From ZC4RG30 sp965652645 (lineage in GTDB: Bacteria > Pseudomonadota > Gammaproteobacteria > Steroidobacterales > Steroidobacteraceae), in the NCBI GenBank assembly GCA_965652645.1, contig CBFGXE010000069.1, positions 1-8,804 of the forward strand: DNA of 8,804 nucleotides, read 5' to 3'. The position numbers and the translations under genes are program-made. The stretch's first letter is position 1; each line of letters starts with the position of its first letter. Under the pieces are notes generated by a model. The model was not told the origin of the DNA. It saw only the letters and a program-made list of their open reading frames with translations, and did not search any database. Below, piece after piece: positions 6,246 through 8,804 of the stretch.

Positions 6246-7841
6246 AGCGCAGCTGAAGCTGGCGGCCTCGTCGATGCTGCCGGATCCCTTGTAGCGCGCC
6301 ACCTGGGGGTAGGGGCACAGCGGCCGCGTGCGTACCACCTGGCCGTCCACCACGCGGGAGGCGGCGAGGGTGTCCGGTGCCTTGCCCGTCTCCACCCACG
6401 TGATGAGCGCCGTCATGGCATCAAAGCGGTCAGTGCCGTAGCCCCCGCTGCAGTGGGTCATGCCCGGCACCATGAACAGCCGCGCGAAGTCCTGCGTGGC
6501 CTTGCCATAGCGCTTTTGCAGCGCCTCGTAGTAGTTCACGCCCATCATGGGCTGCAGTATCTGGTCGGCCCAGCCATAGGTCATCAGCACCTTGCCGCCA
6601 CGCTTGCGCAGGCGATCCAGGTTGGTGCTGGTGGCATTGGCCTGCTCCGCCCAGGGCGCCACCAGGCCGGTGGCGCGATCGAAGTCGAGGCTCAAGGTGT
6701 CGAATTCCGGCTGCGGCGGCTTCAGCACCAGGTAGCGCAGCGTGTTCTCGCCCAGGTTGAACACCGCGGGTTTCGCGTCGGGGCTGGCCGGCACGATCAT
6801 CCCCATCCAGGCACTGGAGTTGCCGATCACCGCCTCGCTGCCCGGCATGAAGCCGGGGAACAGCCGGCGACCACGGCTGTCCATCGGGCCGGAGTGGATC
6901 TTGTTCACCGTGATGGCCTGCGCCGACGTCAGGCAGTTGTCCGCATCGACACCCGCGGGACAGGAAGGCACGTCGCGCCGCGCGTCGAAATCGCACTTGC
7001 GCGGATCATCGATCAGGCCATCGGCAAGGCCGTCGATGGCATCGCAGCGCTCCATCACGCGCGCCGCCACGGTGGCCATCTTGCCGGCGTTGAGCGGCGC
7101 CTCGGTCAGCGCCTTCTGGTTCCAGATCGCCCCCAGCATGAAGCCGGTCTGGTCCACCCAGGGTGCATTGGCGAGGATGCCGTCGAAGTCATCCGGATAG
7201 CGCTGGGCCTCGACAAGGCCCTGCCGTCCGCCATTGGAGCAGGAGTTCCAGTAGGCACGCTCGGTCTTGCGTCCGTAGTACTCCTTCACCAGGTCCCGGG
7301 CGGTGGTGGCGGTGACGTGCACCGCGCGGTAGGCGTAGTCGGTGGCCTTGCGTGGATCGCTGAGCACGAAGGTGGCGCCAGGTTCGCGGCGTGAATCATG
7401 GCCGGTGTTGGTCTGGGCGACGGCGAATCCCAGCGCCAGCGCCGCATCACGCTGGCTGGTGCGGTTTGCATCCTCCAGCGACTCACCGGCATGGCCGCCG
7501 TTGCCGATCATGTAGAAGCGGCCGTTCCAGCGCTGCGGCAGGGCGACCTCGAAGGCCACCTCCGGCTTGATGGTGCCGGTCACGCGGCACCAGGCCGGGG
7601 TATTACCGGCGGCAGGCACCTCGACAGCCGAGAGCGTAATGATGTCCTTGCCCTTGAAGCTTCCCAACCTTGCGCAGCTGCGCTTTGGCGCATGTTCCGC
7701 GCGGGTGTAGTCGAGGGGTGACTGCCTTGCGTCGGAAAAGGCCTGGGCCAGCACGGCAGGCGCAGTGGCGCACAGCAGGCAGCCCATCCTCAATGCGTGG
7801 CCTGCCAGTCGCAGGTAGCAAAGCTGTTTCGAGCCGGTCAC
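6237..7841 (-). CDS. Exported tannase/feruloyl esterase-family hydrolase
   Basis: A 534-residue member of the tannase/feruloyl esterase family, which hydrolyses esters of gallic, ferulic or related aromatic acids outside the cytoplasm. An N-terminal signal region (hydrophobic LRMGCLLCATAPAVLA, cleavage near LAQA) precedes the mature protein. The family's CS-D-HC set is intact: Cys201-Ser202 in NSCSNGGRQG, Asp426 in YGWADQILQP and His463-Cys464 in PGMTHCSGG, where the two cysteines normally form a disulfide that holds the triad together. CDAIDGLADGLIDDPRKCDFD (266-286) is the usual calcium-binding loop with its flanking cysteines. WNGRFYMIGNGGHAG (105-119) gives the oxyanion region. The substrate cannot be told from sequence. 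The GTG start is chosen because of the strong AAGGGGGAAA just upstream; an ATG at codon 19 would cut the signal. It lies 21 nt behind the unknown gene at 7863-8570, so the two may be co-transcribed. Confidence 0.9.
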   Translation of the reverse strand: MTGSKQLCYLRLAGHALRMGCLLCATAPAVLAQAFSDARQSPLDYTRAEHAPKRSCARLGSFKGKDIITLSAVEVPAAGNTPAWCRVTGTIKPEVAFEVALPQRWNGRFYMIGNGGHAGESLEDANRTSQRDAALALGFAVAQTNTGHDSRREPGATFVLSDPRKATDYAYRAVHVTATTARDLVKEYYGRKTERAYWNSCSNGGRQGLVEAQRYPDDFDGILANAPWVDQTGFMLGAIWNQKALTEAPLNAGKMATVAARVMERCDAIDGLADGLIDDPRKCDFDARRDVPSCPAGVDADNCLTSAQAITVNKIHSGPMDSRGRRLFPGFMPGSEAVIGNSSAWMGMIVPASPDAKPAVFNLGENTLRYLVLKPPQPEFDTLSLDFDRATGLVAPWAEQANATSTNLDRLRKRGGKVLMTYGWADQILQPMMGVNYYEALQKRYGKATQDFARLFMVPGMTHCSGGYGTDRFDAMTALITWVETGKAPDTLAASRVVDGQVVRTRPLCPYPQVARYKGSGSIDEAASFSCAAP

Positions 7842-7854
7842 GACTTTCCCCCTT
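7842..7854 (-). promoter_or_regulatory. Ribosome binding site setting the GTG start of the tannase gene
   Basis: On the minus strand AAGGGGGAAA is followed, after a few bases, by GTG at 7841. It sits within the 21-nt gap after the preceding gene, so the tannase could be translated from a shared message. Confidence 0.65.
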
Positions 7855-7862
7855 GCCTCAAC

Positions 7863-8570
7863 TCACCGCTGGTTCAATGAACCTTGACCTCGCCTCACTG
7901 GCAAATTGCATTGCTTGAAGTCCAGGTTGAGTATCATGACAACAGCATTCATCCGATTGATATGATCCTGCGCGATCACGCTTGCTACCCCGCACGGCCT
8001 CGGGAAAGCGCCAGGGCGTTCCGTCAAGATTTCTCTGAGCGCATGGGGATCTGAATACTCCTGCGGCCAATATCCATTGCTCAAAAACCTCACCTCACAC
8101 ATCGTTGATCCGCAGAAGACAAATGGGTCACCCATGATGAATGTTTCTGGCTTTCCGGCGTAGTACTGACGCCATTGCGCTTCAACCTGCGCGGCCCACT
8201 CCGAATCACGAGGCTCCGCTGCAATCTGACCATGCCACATCTTTGCCAAGGCGAAAGCCCAATCCGAAACCTCGTTCTTGCGGCCAGTGCCAAGCATCTG
8301 CGCAAATTCTGGTTCATACGCTTCTAGACTCACAGGCGGCGCAATTAAGGTCGCCCTTGAAGCTTCAACTGAGGCAGATTCAGGCCGCGCGATGGACGTC
8401 GAATTGACAAGCACCTCTGCGCCCCTGATGCCATCAGTCTGATCGGAGGAGTTGCCTGAGACGGGCGGTTCCGAAATCAGATCGGATGGATTTCCTCCTA
8501 GACGAAGGAACAGAAAGCCACCAGCCACGATTCCTAAGCTCAGCAATGTGACCGCGATGATTTTCCCCAT
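7863..8570 (-). CDS. Membrane-anchored or secreted protein of unknown function
   Basis: A 235-residue protein that I do not recognise. Residues about 4-24 (IIAVTLLSLGIVAGGFLFLRL) form a signal anchor or uncleaved signal; no lipobox or clear cleavage site follows. Residues 27-80 are Ser/Pro/Glu-rich and probably disordered. A folded region starts around residue 84, with SDWAFALAKMWHGQIAAEPRDSEWAAQVEAQWRQYY likely helical, then the CGSTMCEVRFLS motif (Cys153, Cys158) and Cys193 and Cys221. The four cysteines are all on the exported side and could form two disulfides. The 'C-x-x-x-x-C-(E/R)-V' pattern occurs in unknown proteins of many gammaproteobacteria, as I recall. ATG is preceded by GGAGGG with an 8-nt spacer. 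G+C is about 50% in two sampled rows, against 70% or more in neighbours, and codon use is correspondingly less biased, which suggests transfer from elsewhere. Confidence 0.75.
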   Translation of the reverse strand: MGKIIAVTLLSLGIVAGGFLFLRLGGNPSDLISEPPVSGNSSDQTDGIRGAEVLVNSTSIARPESASVEASRATLIAPPVSLEAYEPEFAQMLGTGRKNEVSDWAFALAKMWHGQIAAEPRDSEWAAQVEAQWRQYYAGKPETFIMGDPFVFCGSTMCEVRFLSNGYWPQEYSDPHALREILTERPGAFPRPCGVASVIAQDHINRMNAVVMILNLDFKQCNLPVRRGQGSLNQR

Positions 8571-8804
8571 TTTTGTGTCCCTCCGTCAGCCTGGGAAATT
8601 TCAGCAGGAATGTAGTTGGGCGGAAGACCAGCCGTCAGGGGCGACCCAGTCCCACGGATTCGTGCCTATCACAGTGGTTATCAGTGGTTATGGGGCGCTC
8701 CGACCTAGCCGGCGTCGGGTTACCTATTTTGTGCTACCAGAAATTCTGTGTAGAACCTATCTCAAAATTGCTTGAGCAGGATGCATAGCGCCGCAAGCTG
8801 CACG
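8571..8804. other. Gene-free lower-G+C flank
   Basis: I see no convincing gene here. Short open frames exist on the plus strand but begin inside or against the start of the minus-strand gene, lack ribosome sites and have no recognisable similarity. The stretch must hold the promoter for the gene starting at 8570, but no clear -35/-10 pair stands out. It contains a 10-bp tandem repeat and two short palindromes (CAGAA-A-TTCTG near 8740 and CTCAA-6 nt-TTGAG near 8761-8776). Confidence 0.6.
8672..8691. repeat. Perfect 10-bp tandem duplication
   Basis: The unit CAGTGGTTAT occurs twice, back to back, about 100 bp upstream of the gene starting at 8570. A spaced pair of regulator half-sites one helical turn apart is possible; so is chance slippage. 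Confidence 0.8.

Noticed and set aside
6453..7394. 313-codon plus-strand frame opposite the tannase gene
   Set aside because: His/Gln/Arg-rich shadow; the minus strand carries the full tannase catalytic set.
8573..8788. 71-codon plus-strand frame at the right end
   Set aside because: No ribosome site or recognisable similarity, and it occupies the presumed promoter region of the minus-strand gene.
8761..8804. Possible insertion-sequence end (short inverted repeat CTCAA/TTGAG)
   Set aside because: Only a 5-bp stem, with no transposase, matching opposite end or target duplication in view.

Overview
The window is about 70% G+C over most of its length (one hand-counted 60-base row in metB gave 75%). 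It comes from a gammaproteobacterium, most likely of the Xanthomonadales/Lysobacterales or a close relative. The reasons are a long-form HisG very like the enterobacterial one, a TrpR-like regulator directly upstream of hisG, and a divergent metX-metB pair. The species cannot be named from the sequence alone.

Left part (1-1398, minus strand): the start of a histidine operon, with a TrpR/YerC-family regulator, then hisG, then the first 62 codons of hisD, which runs off the window. The genes overlap or almost touch (8-nt overlap, then a 2-nt gap). A 20-bp near-perfect palindrome at 1406-1425, just outside the regulator gene, closely matches the half-sites of the classical Trp repressor operator and is probably where the regulator binds.

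Centre-left (about 1490-3650, plus strand): metX and metB, divergent from the his genes and overlapping by 17 nt. Together they acylate homoserine and convert the product to cystathionine. Both seem to start with TTG. The his and met units share the control region 1399-1489.

Centre (3697-6224, plus strand): two exported proteins. The first is a CE15-type glucuronoyl esterase-like enzyme carrying a roughly 70-residue Pro/Gly-rich insertion in its catalytic domain and apparently lacking the usual catalytic glutamate. The second is an uncharacterised secreted protein, probably with its own promoter behind a terminator-like hairpin.

Right (6237-8570, minus strand): an exported tannase/feruloyl esterase-family enzyme with its full catalytic set. 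Just upstream, 21 nt away in the same direction, is a membrane-anchored or secreted unknown protein of clearly lower G+C. The last 234 bases hold no convincing gene. The two esterases suggest that the organism attacks ester links in plant phenolic-polysaccharide material. The his-met part is standard amino-acid biosynthesis. I did not find a defence system, mobile element, CRISPR array or RNA gene.
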